Source: Algoriphagus sp.
GTDB taxonomy: Bacteria; Bacteroidota; Bacteroidia; Cytophagales; Cyclobacteriaceae
Assembly: GCF_029254265.1 (NCBI RefSeq)
Contig: NZ_JAQWXX010000026.1
Span: forward strand, 1 to 59,023
Direction: 5' to 3'
Length of the DNA: 59,023 nt
The translations under genes were made by a program, and so were the position numbers. Positions 26,381 to 35,408 of the stretch are shown in pieces (the stretch's first letter is position 1; the number at the start of each line of letters is the position of its first letter). The notes under the pieces are model-generated. The model was not told the origin of the DNA. It searched no databases and saw only the letters and a list, made by a program, of their open reading frames with translations.

Positions 26381-29300
26381 TTACCTGAGCAAATACATCT
26401 TCCCGTATCCCTTCTTGAAAGCCTTATCACCAGCAGTCGGTCTATGCTCCATAAATTGACCATTTTTCCGAATAAGTACTCGATAGATATAAACACCATT
26501 TGCAAGTTGGTCTCCATATTCATCTCTTCCATCCCAAGCATATTCGGTGATATTATTTCCGATTCGGATTGGTCCAAGTTCGTTTTGAAGAATTTCTCGG
26601 ACCACTTTTCCTGTCACCGTCATAATCTGAATCTTAATTTCGTCAGGCACTTCCATCCCAGTCACCGTAAATACAAATCTCACACTTGTACTGAATGGAT
26701 TTGGATAGGGGTAGAAATTAGTGATTTGAGACTCATTGACAACTTCAAACTGGATCTCATAAGGCTGCTGAGAATCCTCATTTGTGATTCTTAAAGTATA
26801 AATTCCGTCTTCCAATGGTCCTGGAATCAGTGAAACTTTAAAATCAGAATCCTCTGATGCAGGAGTCCAAGTGAGATTAGGATTAGAAAAATTGATTTTG
26901 GAGAAGTTGCAACTTTCACAGTTTTGCTTCAGAAAAATCTCCATTCCAAGAGTATCCTTTTTATAAATTAGAGTTTGATCATTTTTTAACAATGCTGTGA
27001 TCAGCACATTTGGAGAGACAATGTCTCCATCCATAATATAAATACCATCAAAATTCACATCCAAAAGTGAAGTCGAATTATCTCCCTCGACTAGGAAATA
27101 TGCCCCCATATCCACCTGATTATTCCGGAAAGTCTGCTCCATCTGAATTCTAGGATTCGCAAAAATCTCCAATAGATTTTCACCAACCTTACCGATGGAA
27201 TTGAACTCGATCGTAAAATCAAATGACTCTCCCGCTTTCAGAGCTGGGAATTTCTTTGAAAAGCTTTCTACCTTTCGGCTAGTCACATTTGTCAATTCCC
27301 AATCCACCTGAATTGAATCGAGGAAATTATATCTGGAGACATTTTTGAACTGCAATTCTACTCTTCCATTTTGCCCCTCTTTCAACGCTACTTGCTCCCG
27401 AGCAGACTTCAAGATCAAAGCACCTTCCGGAACTCCGTCAAAATTTACTTGCCATTTGTCTAATTGCGAAGGGGAAGTAGAATTGGGATCATCCATCGAA
27501 TAGCGCAATCGCAAATACGGATACATATTAGGAGCGATAAAAGAAAGATCAACTTCTGAATCCAAAACTTGTGGAATCAAAACATCTTCTTCTCCATTCT
27601 CCTTGACACCAATAATATCAAACCGAGTGTTTTCTTCCTCATTGATCCAAGTTCTTGCGTTGACATTTTGGAAAAAACGTTCCCAGTTGGATGCAGGCCC
27701 CACTCTTGGTGTCAAAATAGTACCTGAAGTAAGATAACCAGTCAGATCGGTATTAAAGGAAAGTGTCTGCTGACGAGGCGGTGCTTCCAAATTTAAATTT
27801 CCCACGATCTCAATCGCCTCACCTGGTCGCATTCCTTTTCGACCATAAAGAATATACGGATCACCATTTTTCAGAGCTCTTAATGTAGTTTCTGTCGCAC
27901 CAAATTCTTTTAACTTCTCAATTGCTAGGTCTGGCCAAGATTCGAAAGTGACGTTGCCCACAGAAAAAATTACCACATAATCTCCCTGTTTCACATTATT
28001 TACATAATCAATCAAAATTGTCTGACCCGGAGTGGTAATCCAGGAATTTTGAATGCTTTGAATCATCTGTGGAACACGACCGCAGGCTCTAGAATCAAGA
28101 ATATCAAAACCTGGAACCGGAATCGCCAAGTATGGCAACAGGCTTTTCTGCTCAATCGCGACCAATCCTAAAGAACCATTTGGACAAAGTCTACTATTGG
28201 CATTGTTTACGTTATCCAAAATTTGAGGAATCTGATTTAGATAGAATTGAGTGTTTCTAAAAGAAAGAGAATCTACTCCAGCACCCACTGTAAAAACCTC
28301 AACTCCAATTTTTTCTTCCAAATATTCCCAAGATTTCTTTGCAGAATTGTATTCCAAATTTGTCAGCTGGCTTTTCTCCAATTGAGATACTGTCCGTTGA
28401 GTCCAACCATTTGGACCGTTTGGAATTAAAGAAAACGAAGAGTTTGTCCAGGCATCTGTTTCACCCGGATTTGCTTCTTGAAATCTGGATCTCCAGTAGA
28501 TCGTCAAACTATCACTTGTGCCTGGGAGTGACACTAGCCATTCTGCAAGGCCTCTTGTTGTAATTCTAATCTCTTTTCGGAAAGCAGTATTAAAGGAAGC
28601 TGCACTATCCAACTGGAGAATAACCGTCCGATCTTCTATCGTTTTACCCGGAACTTGAGCCACTAAAGTCACCTCAGGTTGACTCACGATTCCGAAATCT
28701 GACGGAGCTAAATTTAGAGTACCGCTTAGAGGAATAAACTTTGTAAAGCTAACTGCATTGTTTGCAAATGTCATTTCATCCACTTCCTTTTCAGGATTGA
28801 CTTCTAGAAAAAAGATGTTTTCTCCTGCCGAATTCAAACCATTGTTTGGAATGGTAAATTGAAGCGTATCTGCGCGGGAAACATATGGGATTTTAACATC
28901 AGCATATGAAATCGAGGTTCCGTCAGGAAGCTGGCGCCTGATTTTGTAGGATATGGAATCCAAATCCACTCGACCGATATTTCGAAGTATAAATGATAAT
29001 TTCAAACTATCCGAAAGCACAGACAACGGATCATCATCAAAACTATCTACAAAAACTTCTGCAGAATTCAGGCTATAATCTGCTTTATCTGCCGGGAAAA
29101 TCCGTAATCCTGGATCTCCAAACGTAATCATTTGCTCCATATGGGAGACATTCAATGCTCCAGTACCAAAACGATCGATAAATTCCTTCTCAGTTTCCTT
29201 CTTTACCTCTCCAAGAGTACGATAGATCAAGGTGCTATCTGCAAAAGCAGTCTGATAAAAAGTTTCAGAGTATCTTCTCAAATAAACATCTACCCCGATT

Positions 29301-31402
29301 GAAGAATTAGCAATAACTGCTGCCGCTCCCTTTTGTGGAGTGATCACCCAATCTTCACCTTGGGAATAAGCTGATCCAAAAGCACTTCCGTAGTCACAGC
29401 CGTTGAAAAGCATTACAGGATATTTACTTCGGTTTTGGTAATTCAGTGTTGGGTCTGAGGCAAAGCCAATCTCAATATCAATAATAGTCGGAGAGCCATG
29501 CCCAAAAAAAGTTACCATCGATCTACCTTCATTCAGATCACCGGTAATGTCAATCACCTCAATAGAAGAGTTAGACCGCTTTCGATAGGTTGTCACATTT
29601 GCACCAAAAAACGGGGCTTCTGCAATACTTTTAAACCCATTCAGCCAGTTGAAATATCGCTCTAGTTCAAACTCAGATACCCCTCCTCCTAAGTGAATCA
29701 TTTCCTTTTGCCAAGGTTCAGAAACTCCTACAGCATCCTTTTCGATCGCTTTTTCCAAATAATCTGCAAGCTGTTGGGCATTTTTAGCAGGGATTCTCCC
29801 CACACCCATTGCAGGTGAATCCGGATAAGCAGGATCCAAACCGAGTGTATAAATATTATCAGAAAAAGGATATCCTCCAGGGGGAATCAGATCTTGAAAG
29901 CTAAAAGCCGAAGGATTATTTCGGTAAAAATAAGTTACCCCTCCTACTCTGCTAGTAGAATAAATAGCTAAAGATCGACCTGGTAAAAGCAAGTGTGTTG
30001 GCTTATGAATAGGATAATAAGATCTTAAAAATTCAAAAATCGCAACAGGTGAATTCTCTCCATAGGCAAATTGATTTACCAGATCCTCCATTCGCACAAC
30101 CAAGGTGTCAAAACCTCCACCATCGGGAGACGCACGGTGAGCGGCATAGGAAAGAATTGGATTTGGATATTGAGTGCTCGGTTTTTCCAATTCGCGGTGA
30201 CTGATAATAATATAATTGGAAGGCTGAGCAAGTACATTTCTAAACTGTACAGGTTCTACAGCTTCAACAGTCACAATTGATTCCTGATTTTGAACCCAGA
30301 TTTTACTCGAATCATTTTGCACTGCTGCCCGAAAAGCCAGATTCTGTCCTGAAGCAGTGAATCCTACTCGCATTGGATTTTCGGGATCCGAAATCTCTAA
30401 CCCAAAATAACTACCAGTCAAGCTATTCAATTGAATACGTTGATTCCCTGGAGGGAGAATAAATAATTCATTCGTGAAATTACCTGAGCGGATATTTTTT
30501 GGAAAAGTGATTTTGGCATATGCCACCGATACATTGTCCACATTTTCCTCACCTGAAGACTGAATCCCTATGACAATACTGCCATTTGGATTAAAATCTG
30601 AAATCGCAAGGTCTATACTTAATACAGGATAGCTATATCCTGAATAGGTAACCGAGGAAACCTGTCTTTGACTTATAGCAGTTCTCCCCGCAAGAATCCG
30701 AGTAGTATGAACATTAGCCGATCTACCAACCAGACCTATTTCCAGTTTCGCTGTCCCTGAGTTTGGAAAAGCTCCTAATCCCGAAAAAGTAACCTGTCTA
30801 GTCGATCCTTTGGTAATAATACTGCTTACCCAACCTTGTCCTTGGTCATATTTAGATAGCCTAAAATCAAAAGCATAACCTATTCCTAGAGAATATTGCT
30901 CCGAAAAAACTTGGAGCTTTTCAGTTCTATATTGATTTAAGAGCGGCAAGTTATTTTCTGGCGAAGCACGTTCTGCCATTCTTTTTCCATCCTGATCTGG
31001 AGTTACAGTTAGGAAAAAAGCTGTAGTGTCAGTATGTGTATTGAAATAGGGATTTGGTAAAGAATCAAAACTGGTGTAAAGCAACTTATCGAGGGTACCA
31101 TCATTGCGGAGTCCATAAAAATCAATGTAATCTGCTGCATCAAATCTTCCGTCATTGCCTCCTTCGATATGGATCGCTACTTCTTTTCCCCTGTGGAAAA
31201 GCCGAAGTGAGTTTGGGTCTAACGTATTCAAATTCAACCCAGAGCTGGTCAACACCGAAGCAGGTATTCGATGTATCCCGTTTGTGGCAGTCGGAATCTT
31301 GTAGTAGGTTTGATCATAGCTATACCATGGGGTTTGCTGTGCAACTGAAACACCTATCAGGAAACTGAAAAACGACAGAAAGGAAAGTAGTTTTTTGCTC
31401 AT
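26381..31402 (-). CDS. PorU-like (PorU2-type) C25 cysteine peptidase of the type IX secretion system
   Basis: This protein of about 1673 residues has a signal peptide (LLSFLSFFSFLIGVSVAQ), an N-terminal beta region, and a gingipain-type C25 peptidase domain at roughly residues 395-775. The catalytic His lies in VTFFGHGSPT (about H635) and the Cys in MLFNGCDYGSAF (about C669). Long CARDB/Ig-like repeats follow. The end has an FYPYPNPF...GKVVREI segment like FlgD/T9SS C-terminal domains. Classical PorU, the sortase that cuts the T9SS signal and attaches cargo to A-LPS, is about 1100-1200 residues. This larger form paired with a PorV homologue fits the PorU2 group of Cytophagales. The start at 31402 overlaps the upstream stop (ATGA). 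An ATG at 31414 is less likely. Confidence 0.82.
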   Translation of the reverse strand: MSKKLLSFLSFFSFLIGVSVAQQTPWYSYDQTYYKIPTATNGIHRIPASVLTSSGLNLNTLDPNSLRLFHRGKEVAIHIEGGNDGRFDAADYIDFYGLRNDGTLDKLLYTSFDSLPNPYFNTHTDTTAFFLTVTPDQDGKRMAERASPENNLPLLNQYRTEKLQVFSEQYSLGIGYAFDFRLSKYDQGQGWVSSIITKGSTRQVTFSGLGAFPNSGTAKLEIGLVGRSANVHTTRILAGRTAISQRQVSSVTYSGYSYPVLSIDLAISDFNPNGSIVIGIQSSGEENVDNVSVAYAKITFPKNIRSGNFTNELFILPPGNQRIQLNSLTGSYFGLEISDPENPMRVGFTASGQNLAFRAAVQNDSSKIWVQNQESIVTVEAVEPVQFRNVLAQPSNYIIISHRELEKPSTQYPNPILSYAAHRASPDGGGFDTLVVRMEDLVNQFAYGENSPVAIFEFLRSYYPIHKPTHLLLPGRSLAIYSTSRVGGVTYFYRNNPSAFSFQDLIPPGGYPFSDNIYTLGLDPAYPDSPAMGVGRIPAKNAQQLADYLEKAIEKDAVGVSEPWQKEMIHLGGGVSEFELERYFNWLNGFKSIAEAPFFGANVTTYRKRSNSSIEVIDITGDLNEGRSMVTFFGHGSPTIIDIEIGFASDPTLNYQNRSKYPVMLFNGCDYGSAFGSAYSQGEDWVITPQKGAAAVIANSSIGVDVYLRRYSETFYQTAFADSTLIYRTLGEVKKETEKEFIDRFGTGALNVSHMEQMITFGDPGLRIFPADKADYSLNSAEVFVDSFDDDPLSVLSDSLKLSFILRNIGRVDLDSISYKIRRQLPDGTSISYADVKIPYVSRADTLQFTIPNNGLNSAGENIFFLEVNPEKEVDEMTFANNAVSFTKFIPLSGTLNLAPSDFGIVSQPEVTLVAQVPGKTIEDRTVILQLDSAASFNTAFRKEIRITTRGLAEWLVSLPGTSDSLTIYWRSRFQEANPGETDAWTNSSFSLIPNGPNGWTQRTVSQLEKSQLTNLEYNSAKKSWEYLEEKIGVEVFTVGAGVDSLSFRNTQFYLNQIPQILDNVNNANSRLCPNGSLGLVAIEQKSLLPYLAIPVPGFDILDSRACGRVPQMIQSIQNSWITTPGQTILIDYVNNVKQGDYVVIFSVGNVTFESWPDLAIEKLKEFGATETTLRALKNGDPYILYGRKGMRPGEAIEIVGNLNLEAPPRQQTLSFNTDLTGYLTSGTILTPRVGPASNWERFFQNVNARTWINEEENTRFDIIGVKENGEEDVLIPQVLDSEVDLSFIAPNMYPYLRLRYSMDDPNSTSPSQLDKWQVNFDGVPEGALILKSAREQVALKEGQNGRVELQFKNVSRYNFLDSIQVDWELTNVTSRKVESFSKKFPALKAGESFDFTIEFNSIGKVGENLLEIFANPRIQMEQTFRNNQVDMGAYFLVEGDNSTSLLDVNFDGIYIMDGDIVSPNVLITALLKNDQTLIYKKDTLGMEIFLKQNCESCNFSKINFSNPNLTWTPASEDSDFKVSLIPGPLEDGIYTLRITNEDSQQPYEIQFEVVNESQITNFYPYPNPFSTSVRFVFTVTGMEVPDEIKIQIMTVTGKVVREILQNELGPIRIGNNITEYAWDGRDEYGDQLANGVYIYRVLIRKNGQFMEHRPTAGDKAFKKGYGKMYLLR

Positions 31403-32556
31403 TGATTTTCCCAACTTTTAAATTTCCGAAAGTCAGAAGCCAATCTCTCCAAACTTACTTTTACACTAAATACATGTGAATAGGGTGTTTCTGACACATT
31501 CCCAATATCAGATAAGGCATAATCAATCTGGAATCGCTCACTCAAGAAAACTCCAATTCCCATACTGGGCTGAAAATTCAAACTTTTTGTCCCATCAAAA
31601 TCTTTGATGTATTGAAAATTTCCCACTCCAGCGCGGAGAAATGCGATATTCTGAAAACCAGCTTCTAATCCGAATTTGGGATCGATACTAACAAACTCAG
31701 AACTAATCAATGTATTACGATTACCGTCAAAAGTCATATCCAAGTCCAGGGCTGTAAGCAAGCTAAAATCTGAGCCCAACCTCCAATTATAAGAAACGCT
31801 TGAAATTCCTCTCGGCAAGGTGAGCTCCACCGAATTTACTGGAATCTCATTATTCGTCTGAGCATAGATATCTCGGACTAGCTCGGCATTATGAGACCAA
31901 GCATTGAATGTCGTCGTGATATCTCGTACCATTAAGCCAACTGTCAATTTCTTATGAACATATAATCCACCTAGATCGAGTCCAAACCCCCATGCTTGAG
32001 CAAATTTCCCAACATTTCGGTGAATCACTTTTACATTGGCCCCAACCTTGAAATGATCTGAAAGATCTCTTGCATAGCTCAATAGCAAAGCATAATCTGC
32101 AGCATTGAAAAATTGAATATTATTATAATTCAAAGCACCATTGGCGTCGTAAAGGAATCGCGTATCCGGAATATCATCTACTCCAAAACGAATCAGGGAG
32201 ACAGCAACTTGACTTTCTCCTTTGATAGGGGTAGAAAATCCCAGGTAATCATATTGTGCAACTCCTGCAAAATACTCTGAGTGCATCAAACTGAATTCAT
32301 ACTTGTTTTGAATCCCCATAAGAGCGGCAGGATTCCAATAAGCAGCTGTTACATCTCTTACTGCTGAGACTTGCGCTCCACCCATTCCCAATGCCCTTGC
32401 TCCTACTCCTATCGCCAGAAATTCATTGGAATATTTTGGAGACAAATCTTGACCGAAAGCCGGATTCGCTCCATTCCAAAATACTGGAATGAGCAATATA
32501 AAAATAAGGAAACCAAGACTTCTGCTTTTCACAGTTCCAAAATAAACCAAAATCAC
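31399..32556 (-). CDS. PorV/PorQ family outer-membrane protein (PorV2-type)
   Basis: This outer-membrane barrel of up to 385 residues has a signal peptide (FLIFILLIPVFWNGANPAFG). The family-defining block is EFLAIGVGARALGMGGAQVS...DVTAAYWNPAALMG. PorV-type proteins shuttle T9SS cargo from the translocon to the PorU sortase. Co-translation with the PorU-like gene (ATGA overlap) supports that role. The annotated ATG at 32556 leaves a long charged N-terminus. A GTG at 32532 giving VKSRSLGFLIF is an alternative start. The 3' partner and the palindrome upstream suggest a small regulated operon. Confidence 0.85.
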   Translation of the reverse strand: MILVYFGTVKSRSLGFLIFILLIPVFWNGANPAFGQDLSPKYSNEFLAIGVGARALGMGGAQVSAVRDVTAAYWNPAALMGIQNKYEFSLMHSEYFAGVAQYDYLGFSTPIKGESQVAVSLIRFGVDDIPDTRFLYDANGALNYNNIQFFNAADYALLLSYARDLSDHFKVGANVKVIHRNVGKFAQAWGFGLDLGGLYVHKKLTVGLMVRDITTTFNAWSHNAELVRDIYAQTNNEIPVNSVELTLPRGISSVSYNWRLGSDFSLLTALDLDMTFDGNRNTLISSEFVSIDPKFGLEAGFQNIAFLRAGVGNFQYIKDFDGTKSLNFQPSMGIGVFLSERFQIDYALSDIGNVSETPYSHVFSVKVSLERLASDFRKFKSWENQ

Positions 32557-32604
32557 TCAGCTAATTAAATGATGAATGAAAATCTTCTTAATTAATCAGA
32601 TATC

Positions 32605-32632
32605 TGTACGCTACCGTACATAAAAATGTACG
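32605..32632. promoter_or_regulatory. Overlapping TGTACG palindromes, candidate operator
   Basis: TGTACG-ctac-CGTACA (32605-32620) overlaps CGTACAT-aaaa-ATGTACG (32615-32632), giving three alternating half-sites in 28 bases. It lies between the divergent PorV-like and PadR genes. PadR regulators often bind ATGT/ACAT dyads, so this is a plausible operator for the adjacent PadR protein or for a regulator of the T9SS pair. It has not been shown to bind anything. Confidence 0.5.
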
Positions 32633-32886
32633 CATTTTAACAAGCAATTAATCTCAGGAGCTTTTAAAAAAATATTTCCAATTTATTTTTCAATAAATAT
32701 CAAAATCAAAAAAGTGCCCTTAAGTCAAATAAACAAGGATTTTTTGCAACAAGGAATTCCAAAACCACTCTATATCGCAAGGAATTAGGTTATACAAGGT
32801 AGCTACAGAAAGATTGGTATCATTTTTCTTAAAGTTGGTGCATGGGAATACGAGATTCCTATCTATCAATAAATAATCACCTCACC

Positions 32887-33216
32887 ATGAATGTTGCCAA
32901 CACACAGATCCAAATGCGCAAAGGGCTACTTGAATTTTGCGTTTTGCATATTATCTCCCGAGGCGAGGTTTACACTTCAGATCTAATCGATGAATTGACA
33001 CTTGCTCAAATGATCGTCGTCGAAGGAACACTGTATCCCTTACTCAACAGATTGAAGTCCGCTTCGCTAGTTGAATACCGATGGGTGGAATCTGAATCCG
33101 GTCCACCTCGAAAGTACTATTCTATCACGGAGGAAGGAAAAGATTTTCTCAGTACGCTTTCGGAGACCTGGAATTCGCTAGTCAATTCTACCCTAGCCAT
33201 TACTGCAAAGAATTGA
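32887..33216 (+). CDS. PadR family transcriptional regulator
   Basis: This 109-residue winged-helix protein has the typical order MRKGLLEFCVLHIISRGEVY, then VEGTLYPLLNRLKSASLV (recognition helix) and GPPRKYYSITEEG (wing). The start at 32887 gives the standard family length. An upstream ATG at 32842 would add 15 residues that do not belong to the family. PadR proteins repress nearby genes in response to stress or small ligands. In Bacteroidota a short PadR gene commonly precedes a PspC-domain gene, as here. Confidence 0.92.
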   Translation: MNVANTQIQMRKGLLEFCVLHIISRGEVYTSDLIDELTLAQMIVVEGTLYPLLNRLKSASLVEYRWVESESGPPRKYYSITEEGKDFLSTLSETWNSLVNSTLAITAKN

Positions 33217-33302
33217 AATAAGAGATTCGATGATAGGGAATGAAAGAATAGCATACCAAACAGCTTAGTCAATCCACCCGAAGAAAAAAAAATGAAACTC
33301 AC

Positions 33303-33398
33303 ATGAAATCGAGCATGACTCACAAGTCACACATCGTAATGATTAACAACCATGCGAGATTCCATCTGACCATCAAAAAGCAAATTATAAACAGATGA
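33303..33398 (+). repeat. ATGA-to-ATGA intergenic cassette, copy 1 (31-codon ORF)
   Basis: This 96-base unit begins ATGAAATCGAGCATGAC and ends AAATTATAAACAGATGA. It is open from end to end, encoding a 31-residue basic peptide that starts MKSSMTHKSH and ends KKQIINR. Its TGA overlaps the ATG of the PspC gene (ATGA at 33395-33398). Its own ATG overlaps the stop of a four-codon ORF (33292-33306). Related copies lie at 36806-36947 and 36944-37041. Whether the peptide is made or the unit acts as a coupling leader is unknown. Confidence 0.75.
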
Positions 33399-35347
33399 AA
33401 AAGACGATAAGCATAAACATCAGTGGAATTCTCTTCCACATCGAAGAAGATGGATACGATCAGCTCCGAAAATATCTCGACGCGATCAACAACCATTTCT
33501 CTTCCTATTCTGATAATCAGGAGATTATTTCCGACATCGAAAATCGAATCGCCGAAATCTTCTTGAGTAATCTGAAAAACAACAAGCAAGTCATCTCTGC
33601 AGAAAATGTCGAAAAACTCATTGAGAAAATGGGAACAGTCGCGGATTTTGCAGCTATAGAAGATGAAAAGTCGGATGAGAAGATCAATCTTGATTCTGAA
33701 GAGAAAGACGAAGATTATTACAAATACGTCACTCCTCCAAATGCTGAAAAAGGCGGATACAAAAAACTAGTCCGACTTGAAAACAAAAAAATCCTTGGAG
33801 GTGTCTGTGCAGGTTTTGCGCATTATTTTGCAATAGACCCACTTTGGACTAGGCTTATTGCGATCCTTTTACTCTTTAGCGGTAATCTAAAGTTTAATTT
33901 TGGGCCACTCGATATTCTTCCTTTTGATGATTTTAGACTTAATCTAAGCTTTGGCGTATTTGCGGCAATCGCATACATCGTGCTTTGGATCATACTTCCA
34001 GTTTCTTACGAGATCAGTGAGGATAAAAACATCAAAAAACTCTATCGAAACCCAGATGATAAAGTACTGGGAGGAGTAGCCAGTGGACTTTCAGCCTATT
34101 TTAATTTTGAAGTAATCTACATCCGTTTGGCGTTTGTTCTTCTTATAGCAGCTGGAGGATCTGGGTTTCTGATCTATTTGATTTTATGGATTATTACTCC
34201 GGTTGCAAGCTCTATTACAGAGCGAATTAGGATGAAAGGTGGAGAAATCACTTTGGATAATATCGACTCAACCTTAAAAGAAAACCTGAATCCAGGCCCA
34301 ATCATGCCCGAATCGAAGACCAAAACGGTGCTCTTGACACCTTTCCGAATAATCGGTCAAGTCATTGAAGCAATTGGTAGTGCTTTAGGTCCCCTAGGTA
34401 GATTTTTCTTGAATGTGGTTCGGGTGATCTTTGGACTCATTGTCTTCTTTGTAGGATTATCTGTGACGGTCGCTCCAATTATTGCTCTCATGGTCTACTT
34501 TGGATTGTTTACCAATGACAACTTTGTGGTCCTGATGGCTGAGTTTCCATTCGAGCTCTTCAACAATCTCATTCCGGTCTGGCTTGTAATCGGTGCATCA
34601 TTTCTTTTGATTATCCCGGGCATCATTATCATCATGCTAGGTTTGAGTGTGCTTTCACAAAAAAACCTGATCGGAGGAAGATTTGGTTTAGTAGCTCTTG
34701 GGCTTTGGTTGCTTTGCGTAGGAATCTGTGCATTTCAAATCCCCGGAATAGTGGTTCAGTTTAAAGAAGAAAACTGGTATAAAACCGAAGAGATAATCCC
34801 CATAAAAGGTGAAACGATGATTCTACAGCTAAATCCTATTGGTGATGAAGCAAATTTCAATCAAATCAACCTTAGAATTGAAGGTTCTGCCGATAGTTCT
34901 GTTGTACTTCGAGAAGAGTTTTTCTCTAGAGGAAAAACCAAAGCTGAAGCAATGGAAAATGCAAAGTCTCTAACGTATCAATATACAGTTCTTGATTCAT
35001 TGGTCACTTTTGATGAAGGTTTTGATCTAAATTCTATGACTACATTCCGTGATCAGCGAGTCAATCTAATCTTAGAGATTCCTTATGAAAAGCCATTTAT
35101 CATGGAGCGCTCGCTATTAGAAATCCTTCGTAACACCATCTATAGAAATGGATACAGATCTTCCGATCTTTCAGAAACCACGATTTGGAAATTCAACGAA
35201 AAAGGATTGGTATGCCTGAATTGTGAAAGGGAAATTGAAGAAATAGAAGCAGAAAGTAAAAACATTGATTCTACAGCTTATTACAAAAAAAAGCTGGACA
35301 GCCTCAGTAAAGTCCCCTTTAAGGATTCAACTAACACAAATCAATAA
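33395..35347 (+). CDS. PspC-domain membrane protein
   Basis: This is a 650-residue protein. The first 95 residues are a charged cytoplasmic region (TISINISGILFHIEEDGYDQ). Two PspC domains follow, each with KxxGGVxxGxxxYF and a membrane helix pair: KKILGGVCAGFAHYFAIDPL, and DKVLGGVASGLSAYFNFEVI. Further helices lie between about residues 330 and 450, and the last 200 residues look periplasmic. PspC proteins sense envelope stress. The preceding PadR gene probably controls it. Its ATG overlaps the stop of a cassette ORF, so its translation may depend on that leader. Confidence 0.9.
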   Translation: MKKTISINISGILFHIEEDGYDQLRKYLDAINNHFSSYSDNQEIISDIENRIAEIFLSNLKNNKQVISAENVEKLIEKMGTVADFAAIEDEKSDEKINLDSEEKDEDYYKYVTPPNAEKGGYKKLVRLENKKILGGVCAGFAHYFAIDPLWTRLIAILLLFSGNLKFNFGPLDILPFDDFRLNLSFGVFAAIAYIVLWIILPVSYEISEDKNIKKLYRNPDDKVLGGVASGLSAYFNFEVIYIRLAFVLLIAAGGSGFLIYLILWIITPVASSITERIRMKGGEITLDNIDSTLKENLNPGPIMPESKTKTVLLTPFRIIGQVIEAIGSALGPLGRFFLNVVRVIFGLIVFFVGLSVTVAPIIALMVYFGLFTNDNFVVLMAEFPFELFNNLIPVWLVIGASFLLIIPGIIIIMLGLSVLSQKNLIGGRFGLVALGLWLLCVGICAFQIPGIVVQFKEENWYKTEEIIPIKGETMILQLNPIGDEANFNQINLRIEGSADSSVVLREEFFSRGKTKAEAMENAKSLTYQYTVLDSLVTFDEGFDLNSMTTFRDQRVNLILEIPYEKPFIMERSLLEILRNTIYRNGYRSSDLSETTIWKFNEKGLVCLNCEREIEEIEAESKNIDSTAYYKKKLDSLSKVPFKDSTNTNQ

Positions 35348-35351
35348 TTAA

Positions 35352-35379
35352 AAAGCGCTCAGAAGAGCGCTTTTTTTTT
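35352..35379 (+). terminator. Rho-independent terminator after the PspC gene
   Basis: AAAGCGCTC and GAGCGCTTT pair around a 4-base loop, followed by nine T. It separates the PspC gene from the beta-CASP hydrolase gene. Confidence 0.88.
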
Positions 35380-35408
35380 GTAACTTCTTGCCGAACTCAA
35401 AAAAATAT

